From contig CAJFCJ010000055.1 of NCBI GenBank assembly GCA_904063045.1, forward strand, positions 69,256-133,255: a stretch of DNA of 64,000 nucleotides, written 5' to 3'. The position numbers and the translations under genes were made by a program. The notes under the pieces were generated by a model. The model had not been told where the DNA came from. It saw only the letters and a program-made list of their open reading frames with translations, and made no database searches. The DNA is from Dimorphilus gyrociliatus (Eukaryota > Annelida > Polychaeta > Dinophilidae). This document shows, in pieces, positions 1-11,200 of the stretch; position 1 is the stretch's first letter, and the number at the start of each line of letters is the position of its first letter.

Positions 1-2513
1 CATGAATATTCAATTCTGTTAAAAATATTTTGAAATTATTTTAAAGTGTTTTTGTATCAATTCACTTACCTAAAGGAATGTGAGATAAATTTTCCATTTT
101 TAATTTTTTCATATCTTTAATGTTTTGTTCATATTCAGTAAGATTTGTGTCTTTTTTAAACAAAATTGTTACTAAAAATGCAACAAGTATTACTTTGATT
201 GGCTGAACAAAGATAATACTCTGTACAAATGACAAAATAAATGACATCAACCATTTTAATGATTTCTCTTTTCCCCATTGGATTGAATATAAAATTGTAA
301 AGAATGCTGCTGTTAATGCTGCAAGAAATGCTATAATCCATCCCAATGGAATGGTGTACTTCCGCCATCTTTTTGAATTGAACAGCAATGTTATCAGAAG
401 CAAACCAGGGAATACAACAATACTACTGGCCAAACCTACATATAGTTCATACATTGTGAATGTAACTGGTCCCAATGTTAATCCAAGTTTAGCATCAGTC
501 TCTTTAGAATTTCTATAGAACATACAACTTGCAATCATTGATAAGAATAGAGCAACAAAGCAAACTGATAATCTTTGTAGTCTTGTAAATTTTGATTTTG
601 TTCTTCTTGTCCCAACAGATAACCATAAATGATCATCCATCAATTTTGTTTTAATTCCCTTTAAAAATTGTTCATCCATATCTGGTTTAGTTGCAACAAG
701 AACTCTTTCTATTTGACAATCTAAATGTGTAGGAGATAGCCACTGATCACAATCAAAATGATACCAAGAATTTTTTATAGATTTATCAATAATAATTATT
801 CTTGATAAGAACCAAGGATCATATTCTTTTAATTCTAAGTTGATATTCTCAAGAGATATTTTTATACATATAATTGATCCAATACTATTAGAAGTTGTCA
901 TTATAAATGATCTAGTTGATCCAGCTTCAAAAGAAACTACACTTTCTGAAATAAGACTTCGATTTTCTTATTGGATTTGGTTCCATAGCATGCCAAGTTT
1001 ACTCTGGAATTTGTTCCACCATCTTTCTTATTTCCAGTGTAAACATGTATAACATATTCATATTTATCATCTTTATGATTGTCCAATAGTGGTAATGGTG
1101 TCCACAGTAATCTATCCCTTTTGTCTAATCTTTTTTACTAGTAATGCAAAGGGAATGAAAAGAGCAAACAATGAACAAACTGTTCCAAATACAGCAGCAT
1201 TGTCTGCTAATTTACTTGCAAAATCATCAAATACTGTTTCAAAATTAATGAGATTTGGTGCTAAATCTAATCCAGCTCCCAAACTTCCAAATAGATTACT
1301 TGTAAATTTTGCTTTTGATACTGTTGTCTCTTTATCAATTGAATTTCAAATGAAACAATATGATATAATAATTCCAATTCAATAAAACGTTAAAGACATA
1401 GTTAATTGATTGATAAATTGTTTCTTATTCTTTTTTTTACCATCTAATATTCCATAAAATTCAAATACTACTCCTGGACTGGAATAAAATCCATGGATAT
1501 AAAAACGGAGGTATTTAGCCCTTATAGGCTTATCAAATAGGGTTTGAATGGGAATAAATGTAACTCGTTCATTTGAAGCTTGAAAAACTATAATATTACC
1601 ATCACTACCTCTTAATTTATCATCTAATGAGTCATAATTATATCCAACTGCTAATGTGAATGATTCTACATAACCTGCCATCTCAGGGCTAGGAGCTAAA
1701 CTTAGCCCATATAATTGGATTGGTAATGGCCATGTTACACCAAACCAATTTTCCCTTGAAGTTGCATAAAAACAGCTGCGTTCAAAAGAAAACTCTTTCA
1801 TTTAAAAGAAAAGGCTCCAAAATGATTGTCATGTCTAAAATTTCCATATCTGCCTTCAGAAGGTTTTGATGAACTAGCAGTGCTTGAAGCTGAAAAGCTG
1901 GAATCAGGCAGTTGGTCAATAATGTTATTTTGCATTGCACAAGTATCAGATTCGCATTCAAATTGATAATGTCTAAAATGTGTGTTAAAGTTTAATTCTG
2001 GAAAGTTGTCGGCATACAATTTATCTATATGAAAATGACATCTTGCCAAATAATTATCCCATGAAACACTAGAGCAATTACCATATGTTCCAGAAATGCA
2101 AGCCTATATGAATAAGGAGAAACAAACATTACATTGCTGTTCATGATTGGTATCAATACAATTAAATCATACTTTAAGACAAGCATCAAAAGAAATAATC
2201 TTGACTTTATACTGTCTAATATCTCTATAATTGTTTAGAAAATACCAATAAGGTCTGCAGCCAGTAGGGTCAACTTTTCATTTCAAAATGGCGGAGTAAG
2301 TGAGAGAAAGAGAGAGATTAAATAAAGTGTTACAATCTATAAAATTACCAACTTTTGTTCATTTCACACAAATATCTAGCTGTGGGATGAAAATCTTTCA
2401 CAGTTGACCAAACTCCATTTAGTGAACGTATCATAACAAAATCTTGATTATTAACAATTGTATTTGCCGGTTGTTCAAAAATTTCGGAAATTTAATGGTG
2501 TATTATCGAATAC

Positions 2514-2660
2514 GACAGAAGTCGCCCAGGGCAGAAGTCGCCCAGGACAGAAGTCGCCCAGACATTGATAGAAGTCGCCCAGAGCTGTGACAGAAGTCGC
2601 CCAGAAGTGTGATAGAAGTCACCCAGGACTATGACAGAAGTCGCCCAGAAGTGTACTAGA
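2514..2660. repeat. left terminal inverted repeat with 13-bp tandem units
   Basis: Contains about seven copies of CAGAAGTCGCCCAG-like units (one with the variant TCACCCAG), separated by short spacers such as AGCTGTGA and GACTATGA. The same order of spacers occurs in reverse complement at 3306-3455, so the whole array, not just the unit, is mirrored. Confidence 0.9.
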
Positions 2661-3305
2661 AGTTTACAGTATGCTTAATAAAATGCAAAATATATGAAAA
2701 TAATTTATGAAGTAGTTTGTATTTATTATTTGTAATCTCTGAGTGATAATGAAAGAAATTGTTTTACCAGTTTTTTTTTGTAGAGTAATGTTTTACCACT
2801 TGATTTGTTGTGAAAATTGAATTGTTAGCTATTCGAATTAAGTGATTTTCTGCATTGTAATCCTTCAAAAGTAACAATTGTTTTGATAAAAATATTAGTC
2901 TCTTTAAAATCATGTATATATCTTACAATTTTTTTTAATTCTCATGATCTTTGACATAAGAGGTATTTGAAAGAAATTTATCAACATGGCAAAATTCTGC
3001 TTTGAATGTAGAAACAAATTTAATAAATTAAATGAAATGCATAAGATTTTTAGTTTAAAACTCAATACTGTACTTTGTATTGTGATTGTGGGAATTTTCT
3101 GCTGTACTGATCCAAATAGAACCTCAAGTTTGTGCACAAGTTTAAGCAAATAAATGATATTTATGTGAAACCTTCAACAGAATGCCAGTATTTTATTTTA
3201 ATTCATCACTATTTAGTTATTATTAAATGATGCATTCTATATTTATTAATACTTATTATATATTTCAATTGTCAGAAATCAATAGAAACAAAGAACAAAC
3301 ACATT

Positions 3306-3455
3306 ATGTCTTCTACAGTTCTAGGCGACTTCTGTCATAGTCCTGGGCGACTTCTATCACAGTTCTGGGCGACTTCTGTCACAGCTCTGGGCGACTTCTA
3401 TCAATTTCTGGGCGACTTCTGTCCTGGGCGACTTCTGCCCTGGGCGACTTCTGTT
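3306..3455. repeat. right terminal inverted repeat with 13-bp tandem units
   Basis: Mirror image of the array at 2514-2660, reading CTGGGCGACTTCT on the plus strand about seven times. Small differences between the arms (for example ACATTGAT versus AAATTGAT spacers) show the arms have diverged slightly since they were formed. Confidence 0.9.
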
Positions 3456-4559
3456 GTTCCCTGTATTATCGTGCCATGTAAAATCTTTGGAATAGTTTCC
3501 TGTTGTTCCTATTCTCCTTAGGCCTAAAAAGTAGTAATTCTTAGTCGCACTTTGAAGATATATTTGAACAAATGATAGTTTCTTTGGAGAATCAATCTTA
3601 ATTGGAGTTCCTCCTTTAAGACCACATAATATATTTATTTGTAAAGCTGAATTAAGATTATCTGCAAATTTTCCAATACAACTATCTAAATATCTTATCC
3701 AACCATTAGGGCAATCATCCCCTAAATTAAAGAATAAAGTTAAATGAAAACTGGTAAACAATTAAGAAATACATTTTTAATACCTTGTATATTTTCAAAG
3801 AGAAAAGTGATTAAAATAATTGAAAGGGTGAAAAATTTCATGTTATTGTCCATCATGCAATTTGAAAGTTGTTAATGCAATTTTGGATAATTGTCAGTTA
3901 ATATATTCATTAAAAAATATCAATGATCATGAAAAATAAGATATTTATTAATATTTAAATCATAAAAGACTTTAGAATAGCTACAAGAGTAGAATTAATT
4001 AAAGATGTCTTTTCATTAAATAAAAAAAAAAGAATTATATATATGTTGATAAGATCAATAGAGAAATATCAAAATTATTGAAATTCATTTAATACTCAAT
4101 GTCTTTAACAAACTAAATATCTTACCTTACACAGTAAAGTCCTATGTAGTACATTTTTTCTTATTTTCCATGATGTCAGCATTTAGGTAATGCAATTGAT
4201 TGCAATAAAAAATTTCTCTTTGTTTGTCGTCTTTTGTTAAGAAAATCGGAGGGATCTCATTAAACAATTTGTAAAAGAGATGGAGTTTTATTTTACATTG
4301 TCCAACAGAATATTATCTTATTCTTTCACTTGTTCATCCTTTTTCGTCAATTAAACTTGCAGCAGTTGTGATAATCTATTGAGGTAAAAATATGGATTTC
4401 TGTCAATTAATAGGTCAACGATCTCAAATAATAATTCCATCTATATTCACCTCTGAATCATTTTTCTTTGCAAATCTGAGCATAAAATGCAAAATAATGC
4501 AGACACTGTGACCATTGAAAATTTAACTTTTTCAAAAGTCTCATACTTATGGAGTAATT

Positions 4560-4860
4560 CTTCAAACTTAAAATTAGTTTACTTTTGCCCATATTTTTGG
4601 TAACCCTGAAGTCTTTATGGCCGTCATTTGTCCATGTCTGAAAATCATATGGTCCGCCTGTAAGAATTTAGATGAGTCTAGATTATTAGTGCTCGTTTTG
4701 ATATAGTGCTCTTTTCTTCCTTTAAATCCTTGGATATGAGATCTCATTCTCGTTATCTCTTTGATAGCTCTCAACTGAATTGTTTTAAGACTTACATCCA
4801 CTTGTCCAAGTGGCTCATATCTTGGAAATATCAAATTCAAAATAAAGAAAACCATTTTGA
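4560..4860 (-). mobile_element. Tc1/mariner transposase relic
   Basis: Minus-strand translation preserves TNNLDSSKF, followed after a frameshift by GPYDFQTWTNDGHK, which aligns with the first catalytic-aspartate region of Tc1 transposases. The same region appears as SNNLDWSKFFTDEARFSLSG in the copy at 20620-21640. No terminal repeats or remaining catalytic domain are recognisable, so this is a short, old fragment. Confidence 0.55.
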
Positions 4861-5409
4861 AAGTATATTGGCCTCATCAGAATTTATAGTGTCCAAGTTT
4901 TTTTGTCGATTACTTTAATACCACCCTGTGTGATTCTCACTCCTAGTTTTATCACTTCGGATCAAATAACAAATATTAGGGCAATGTTACACTATGGCGA
5001 ATTCAATAGATTGGTTTTGTAATGTTTAACGATTCACAATTATAAACTGTTACACAAGAAAAGAGTTAACGAACTGTCTGGAATAATACGTCACACATAT
5101 TGAATAGTAGTAAAGAAACAATTGAAATATATCTTTGTACGCTGTTTCTTTTAATTTGTTTTATTGAGTATTTATGGAACGATTCTGAGGGAAAGCGTCC
5201 AATTTTTTGCGCCTAACCTATTTTATCATTTTCTATTAGAATTTCCCTAAGAATTTACTACTTGCAAGATAAACAAAGAAAAGCAATTGTATTCTCTTCT
5301 ATTCAAAATGCTTTTTAAATTGAAATTTTTAGATTATCGCCTTTTTTCAATCAATTAAATATTATTGGGAGTGATGTTATTAAATATTAAAATAAAATCT
5401 TCTTATAAG

Positions 5410-5422
5410 CGCCACCTGGTGT
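5410..5422 (-). promoter_or_regulatory. CTCF-like motif, left of a divergent pair
   Basis: Minus strand reads ACACCAGGTGGCG, matching 12 of 13 positions of the CTCF core CCASYAGRKGGCR. It sits in the long spacer and points away from the site at 5583-5595. Binding is inference. Confidence 0.4.
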
Positions 5423-5582
5423 ATATACCAATTCGAATTCTGTTTTATTGTATGTATATTAATGAATCGTGTATTTTTCGAGTTTTACATTAATCGTTGG
5501 CCAATCAGCTAACAAGATTCTTTCCATTTTACACTTCCTAGGCTGAAAATTTGCTCAATCAATAAGAAATTGAATTCGAAAA

Positions 5583-5595
5583 ACACTAGGTGGCA
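5583..5595 (+). promoter_or_regulatory. CTCF-like motif, right of a divergent pair
   Basis: Plus strand reads ACACTAGGTGGCA, 12 of 13 positions of the CTCF core. With the site at 5410-5422 it forms a divergent pair 160 bp apart; both are followed by TTCGAATTC on the inner side, so the two lie in an imperfect inverted repeat. Confidence 0.4.
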
Positions 5596-6790
5596 CAATA
5601 TGAAATTAAAATTGAAAAAGATATTACGGTGATTGCCAAATTCTGAATGCCCATTTAAAGTTGTAGGTTAATTAAATGTCAAGGTCGAAGTAATCAGTAA
5701 GTGATAACTAAATCATTAAAATCCTTCCAATTTCTCCAAATATTCCACCCAAACGTTTGACATTTCGTATAATTATCCAAAAACTGAATGTTAAGGAATG
5801 GACAAGTTATAAAATTTCACACTGATCACGTGATTGATTGGTCCGTTTTTGCTGGCGTACAGTTAACGTCGTCTGCTCAATTTTCATTGTTATAATGTCA
5901 TTATTATTGACGTCATAGGATATATTGTGTAAAATTCTAATCTTGAAATCATTAATCATCTAATAAAAGTGTTGATCAACTTTCGGGCCTGTTTTCAGTA
6001 GATTTTCAATTGATTAAAGATTGAAATAGTTAAAACAAACAAAAACGGAAAGACATTTCCTTGCTGCGAAGGACAAATTCAACAATTTCGAAAGCATTTG
6101 CACTATATTGATCAGTTTTACATCGAATTATGGAACCGTCCGAAATTATTACCATATTACCTGACCAAGAATAATAAATGAAAAGAGATATTATTATAAT
6201 TATTAACTTGTCTATTCCAAATAGCCCTATTTCAATATTACCCAATGTATGTTTAAAGCCATGGATTAAAAGAATTGGAAAGAGGTGATTTTCTTATATG
6301 GCAATGCCATATTCTTAATATCTCGATTTTGCTCAATAGGACTATTATCTTTTTTGGAAATTGAAAAACAATTGTAATATATAGTTTATTGAGTACATAT
6401 TCTATAAAATATAAAAGTGCACTTTTTAATTATAACCTCTCTACTTTAAAAGTTTTCATCTATTTTTGTCACTTGAAAAAGTTTAGAAAGAGATTTAAGA
6501 AAATTGAAGAATTTTTAAATCTGTGACACAAGATTTATTCTACTTATTGGATCAGATTTCAAATAAGGCTAAAGTGAGAATTCTTCTATTATCTTTTTGA
6601 ATTAGAGGGACAACTTGCACTTTTTTTCATAAATATTAAAAAGAAAGTGGGAGTGGCACCGTCTTTTCAAGTAGAAAATTATAAAGAAAAAGTTTTGGTA
6701 TTTGTTTGTAATTTCCCTGAATTTACATGGAAATTAATTTTACATAAATACTGATTAAAGCTGTCTTTCATTTTCTACTTTTTTGAAAAG

Positions 6791-6800
6791 TATATAAAAG
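6791..6800 (+). promoter_or_regulatory. TATA box of the 7TM receptor gene
   Basis: TATATAAAAG lies 64-73 bases before the ATG at 6864, leaving room for a short untranslated leader of about 35-45 bases. Confidence 0.45.
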
Positions 6801-6863
6801 AAAATGTTAAAATCACTTTCATACTTGTAAAAACATTTCCATTAATTTGTATTATTACCCATA

Positions 6864-7907
6864 ATGCAATTTTCAATGAATAATACAACATTTCCAATTT
6901 TACCTGCTTTTGAACATTACAGTCCAAAGGATGTAATAATATTCAGAATTGCAGCAAATTTGACGATATTTGTGTTTGGAATGTTTGGAAATATTTTCTC
7001 ATTTATCGTCTTCAATAAACCTTCCATGAGCACATCTTCAATTTCAATTTATCTAAGATTCTTGGCAGTTGTTGATACTTTAAATTTGATTTTGAGAGGC
7101 CTATTCCAGAGTACAAGATACATTGATTCATTTCTAACATCAAATGTAACATTTCTGTTTTATTACGTTTGCATATTCCGAGGTCCTGTTCAATTTTTTC
7201 TAAGTTCATTAAGTTCATGGATTCTAATTGCAATGACTTTTGAAAGAACAATATTTGTAATATTTCCAACGAAAGCAAAGAGTTTTTTCACAAAATTTGT
7301 AGCAAAAGTAATATGTTCAACAATATCGATTGTATTTATAATCTTTTATGGACACGGCTTTTTTATCTATTCGAATTCTGTTATCTATAGACATCCATTC
7401 GATAAATGGAGCGATTTGGTTGTTTGCAATTTAAAAAGTAAAGAAATTGAATATTTTACTAGTAAAATTCAATCTGCAACTCACATTACACTTTATAGTA
7501 TAATTCCAATATTTTCTCTATTTATATGTAATATTCTCATCTCTAAAACTCTATTCTCCGCTTCGAAGAAGAGACAGGCTCTAACATCTCAAAATTCTGA
7601 TAAAAGTAATTCAAAAAGTACTCAGGTAACAATTCTCCTGTTGGGTATTACGACATACTTTTTAATTAGTTCTCTACCTGTCAGTCTATTGTACGTCTAC
7701 AGTAATTGCTGTTTCCATAATCCAACAGCAAAGGATCTTAGTAATTTATTAAAGGCGGCAATCTATACTGAAGTTATTTCAAATACAAATTTCGGTATTA
7801 ACTTTTATCTTTATTGTCTTAGCGGACCAAAATTTCGTAGAGAATTCCTAAGATATTTCTGTAAAGAAAAACAATCTGCCACATCAAATTTCTCAACTAT
7901 TGAATAA
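6864..7907 (+). CDS. class A (rhodopsin-like) GPCR, intronless
   Basis: A 347-residue single-exon protein with seven hydrophobic segments, so a plasma-membrane G-protein-coupled receptor. TM1 carries the GN motif (GMFGNIFSF, near residue 43). The TM3 end reads FERTIFVIFP in place of DRY. TM7 has NFGINFYLYCLSGPKFRREF, a variant of NPxxY followed by the usual basic helix 8. TM6 lacks a clear CWxP. Putative N-glycosylation (NNTT) lies in the short N-terminus. The overall pattern resembles the large peptide-receptor (FMRFamide-receptor-like) expansions of lophotrochozoans, but no ligand can be assigned. A TATA box lies upstream. The start is chosen as the first Met before TM1; a second Met five residues on is equally usable. 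Confidence 0.85.
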   Translation: MQFSMNNTTFPILPAFEHYSPKDVIIFRIAANLTIFVFGMFGNIFSFIVFNKPSMSTSSISIYLRFLAVVDTLNLILRGLFQSTRYIDSFLTSNVTFLFYYVCIFRGPVQFFLSSLSSWILIAMTFERTIFVIFPTKAKSFFTKFVAKVICSTISIVFIIFYGHGFFIYSNSVIYRHPFDKWSDLVVCNLKSKEIEYFTSKIQSATHITLYSIIPIFSLFICNILISKTLFSASKKRQALTSQNSDKSNSKSTQVTILLLGITTYFLISSLPVSLLYVYSNCCFHNPTAKDLSNLLKAAIYTEVISNTNFGINFYLYCLSGPKFRREFLRYFCKEKQSATSNFSTIE

Positions 7908-8037
7908 TTTAAAAACTGGTAATCTTCTTTCAATGTTTGCACAAAATACGCTTTTGTTAAATTACGTAATAAATACAAAAATTTCATAAATTTTCATTTG
8001 TTTTATTGCTTTATTGCGAAATTTATAATTGAGAAAA

Positions 8038-8051
8038 GCGACATCTATCGG
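8038..8051 (-). promoter_or_regulatory. weak CTCF-like motif
   Basis: Minus strand reads ACCGATAGATGTCG, about 10 of 13 positions of the CTCF core and close to the site at 26148-26160. It lies between the GPCR and the NACHT-LRR gene. Weak on its own. Confidence 0.2.
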
Positions 8052-8264
8052 TAGTTTAGATTATATTGTAGTGTTTTTGCAGCTAATCCTGTTAGTCATC
8101 GATATTCCAATTATCTTACCTCTTCTAACTTGTCTAAGCAAATATGAGTTACGGCTATCAATATTTCATATTTAGCCTTTTGTACAAAGATCATAGTGAC
8201 TACTAAGTACTGCTTTATGAATTATTTGAACATTTGCTTTTTCAAATCTAAATAAAAACTGGTA

Positions 8265-11200
8265 ATGAATTCTAAGGAGAAATTATGCTTCAATTATTAT
8301 AAAGGGCAATTACACAAACTATTGGAGGATGATTACAATTTTGAACACTTCGGCAAACATTTGGTTAATGAAGGTCTTGTGACAAAAGACAATGCGGATA
8401 TTCTAAAACATGAATATGCCGAAGAAGATAAGAAAAAGGCAATTAACCGTGTAATTTCCCAAGCAGACGGATTTAAATTATCAGATATCATTCTCATTTT
8501 AAACAAAATGAATAGCTTTCTCTCTAAGAACGTGGGCAAAAAACTATGCGATTCCGATTTTGTTTGGAAAATGCTTATCTTCGATACAAGAGCAAAGAGG
8601 AAACAAGATTTTTCAACAATAAAACCACTTCCGTTCAACGAAACGTCAAAGGAAGTAAACTTAACAGATATTGTTATACCAATTAAAATATCAGAGGTTA
8701 TTGATAACGATATCTTTGAATCGAAATTAGTTGATACAGAAATAACATACAATGACTTCTATAAGGTGTTTTTTAAAGATTTTAATAAATTATTAGTTCA
8801 AGGAGAACCTGGAATTGGAAAAACTTTCCTAGTTAAAAATCTAATATATACATGGGCCAATCAGGGTTGGAAGAATACTGTTGACAAATTATGCGTATTT
8901 GTTATCTTGAGAAATGTTGAAGCTAACACCACAATTTATCAAGAGATTTATAAACAAAACTTTTCAAATATCGAATACATTGATGCTAATATTATTGAGA
9001 TGTTTTTTAAAGAGAGGAGCAAAGATATTATTTTATTACTAGATGGCGCTGACGAATTTCATATTCCACATCATGGCTTTAATAATATAATCAATGGGGC
9101 GGATTGTCAAATTCCAACTGCAATTTGGACAAGAAAATGGAAGGCTAAAGAAATTAAGAGTACTTGTAGCGTTTCGTTCGAATTAACTGGATGGAATGTT
9201 GATCAAATGGAGAAATTCTTTCAAAAATGTTTCCTTCAGCAAAACGCTCAAAAAGCTAAATATTTTGTTGAAAATGTGGTTAAAAAACACCAACAGATAG
9301 AGAACTTTTGCCATATTCCACTTTTAGCTATGATTCTATTTTATGTTTGGAAAGAGGTGGGCGATATTACGGAGAAGACGCTCTTTCAAATATATCAACA
9401 ACTAATTGAAGTGATACTAAAGAAAAATTTAGATAAAGCTGTGGCTGAACGACAAACAATCTTGAACGAAATTTATGAATTATGTTTTATAAATCTTTAT
9501 CACAGCAAAATTATCTTGAACTGCAGCGAGGATATGCAAATTCTTATTAAAGATAGCTTAAAAGGCCTATTAGACATTATTCCCTCTACTGGAAGTAAAA
9601 CTGAACTGCAACTTTATCATCTATCATTTCAAGAGTTCTTCTCGGTTCAATTCCTTATTGAACAATTCAATCAAAAGTCTAAGGACGCGCTTTGGGTATT
9701 CGAAAGCGGATCAAATAAGGGAAAAACCTTAGATGAATTTCTATTTGAAACGAATAACACCAAAATTTACAACGTTCTGGATTTTATTCAACAAAGTTCT
9801 CCTCAAATCCTACAAGACATTCTATTATCTTCCAAAATCGCTCAAGAAATATTTGACTGCAGTGACAATGTAAAAAATATTCTATCAAGTGCATTAACCA
9901 ATAAAATGGAGCTGAGTTTGAAAGATGAAATCTTAAATGATAGAATACTTGAATTATTGATAGAGAGCAGAGGTCAAAGTTTAACAAACATATCTATAGA
10001 AAATTCAACAATAAATGTCAACCTTCTATTGCAATTGTTAACTCAATCTTCACCACTTTTAAAAGTAATTTCAATACGAAATTCGGATTATCTCTTCTCA
10101 TATGAGATTATCTTTGAGCAAATCCTCAAGTTAATACAAATTTCAGATATTGAGCAATTTCATTTCACCAATGCAAATGTTACATTAAAGAGAACATTTG
10201 AATTCGGAAAAGAAAGTCCGGAGCGCAACATTGAAAAAATTGAAATTATTTCAAATAATACAGACAAAGATGATTGGCTGATCAGAGTGAAACTCGGATC
10301 TGGACAACTAACTGATCTTCTAGATGAATCATTCAATTCGCAAATCTTCTCTACAAGACAAACTTTAAATTCCATTNNNNNNNNNNNNNNNNNNNNNNNN
10401 NNNNNNNNNNNNNNNNNNNNNNNNNNNNNNNNNNNNNNNNNNNNNNNNNNNNNNNNNNNNNNNNNNNNNNNNNNNNNNNNNNNNNNNNNNAATTTCAAAC
10501 GTTTCTTGTAAAGAATTGCCAATTAATTAACCTAAATAAAAATTTACTTTTGAATTTGCATCATTATCTACCAAATTCCTCCTGGAATGACTGTAATACC
10601 TGCAAAGTTGAGGTGTTTCAACAAGAAATAATTCTATTATTCATAAACACTTGTAATGAGGAAAGTATTGCTAAAAATTCAACACTAGAGGGCCTTAACG
10701 AGAGTAGTTTGAATTATTTAACTTGGGCGTTGCGCCAGAAAATTATCCAATTTGATTATATTCCAGTTGAGCTCTATCATGTAAAGTCTATAGACAGTTT
10801 AAAAAATCTACTAGACGATTTTTTTGAAATAATAAGTCAAACTCTTGAAATATTTAACATAAATCAACATTCAAAACAGGAAAAACTGTTTGAAAACACA
10901 ATTGAAATGTTGAATAGATGTACAAATGTTGAAAAAATAATACTATCAAACCAGTCTAATAGTCTGGTTAATATTTGTCAAAAATCTTGGACATTTTCAA
11001 AATCAATAAGAGAAATTCACTTTGACAAATGTAACTTGAACAATGAACAAGCAACTCGTCTTGGTGAAAATATTCAGCATTGTTCTTCCTTAGAAGTCGT
11101 CAACTTGGCTAGAAATGTAAACATGAAAAGTGGATTTCGCGTGATTTGTGATGGGTTGAAAAAACTTTCCAAGACAGTGAAACAAATTGATTTTGGTTGG

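Larger units (their letters stand above)
2509..3461. mobile_element. non-autonomous DNA transposon with tandem-repeat inverted termini
   Basis: A 953-bp insertion inside the CTLD exon of the polycystin-like gene. It is flanked by a direct repeat TGTATTATCG (2499-2508 and 3462-3471), a 9-10 bp target-site duplication. Both ends carry about 150-bp inverted repeats (about 2512-2658 and 3306-3455) made of repeated AGAAGTCGCCCAG units with variable 1-10 bp spacers. The AT-rich interior holds no convincing coding frame. A 9-10 bp duplication with long termini is typical of Mutator-like elements, so a MULE-derived MITE is the best guess. The family assignment is inference; the insertion and duplication are seen directly. 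Confidence 0.85.
1..3856 (-). pseudogene. polycystin-1-like gene, disrupted, 5' end in window
   Basis: Start at 3856 gives a signal peptide exon (3784-3856), then a C-type lectin domain (CTLD) split by a transposon: N-half 3472-3721, C-half about 2351-2498 with the YLCE ending. A discoidin (F5/8C) domain lies at about 1445-2000. A first membrane segment follows (about 1115-1330, motif SLGAGLDLAP), then a PLAT domain (about 790-1060, motif YTGNKKDGGT) and the polycystin post-PLAT block (75-700, motifs DDHLWLSV and FTRLQRLS). The gene runs off the left edge with a GTAAGTG donor near 75. Polycystin-1 proteins are membrane mechano/chemosensors or cleaved adhesion receptors. Breaks visible: single-base frameshifts near 1106, 965 and 2480, a 20-base insertion at about 1780-1800, and the transposon. 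No GAIN/REJ region is seen. Several independent breaks favour a pseudogene over sequencing error, since neighbouring long frames are clean. Confidence 0.8.
3857..6790. other. gene-poor spacer
   Basis: About 2.9 kb without a supportable host gene. It holds a Tc1 relic (about 4560-4860) and a pair of divergent CTCF-like motifs within a short imperfect inverted repeat (5409-5600). The remaining sequence is AT-rich with short stop-bounded frames only. Confidence 0.6.

Noticed and set aside
2513-3461. CRISPR-like array of short repeats
   Set aside because: Spacers are only 1-10 bases, the array is mirrored at both ends of an insertion with target duplication, and the genome is eukaryotic.
6030-6245. 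71-residue minus-strand frame with a hydrophobic start
   Set aside because: Signal-peptide-like segment but no domain, splice context or promoter; expected by chance in AT-rich DNA.
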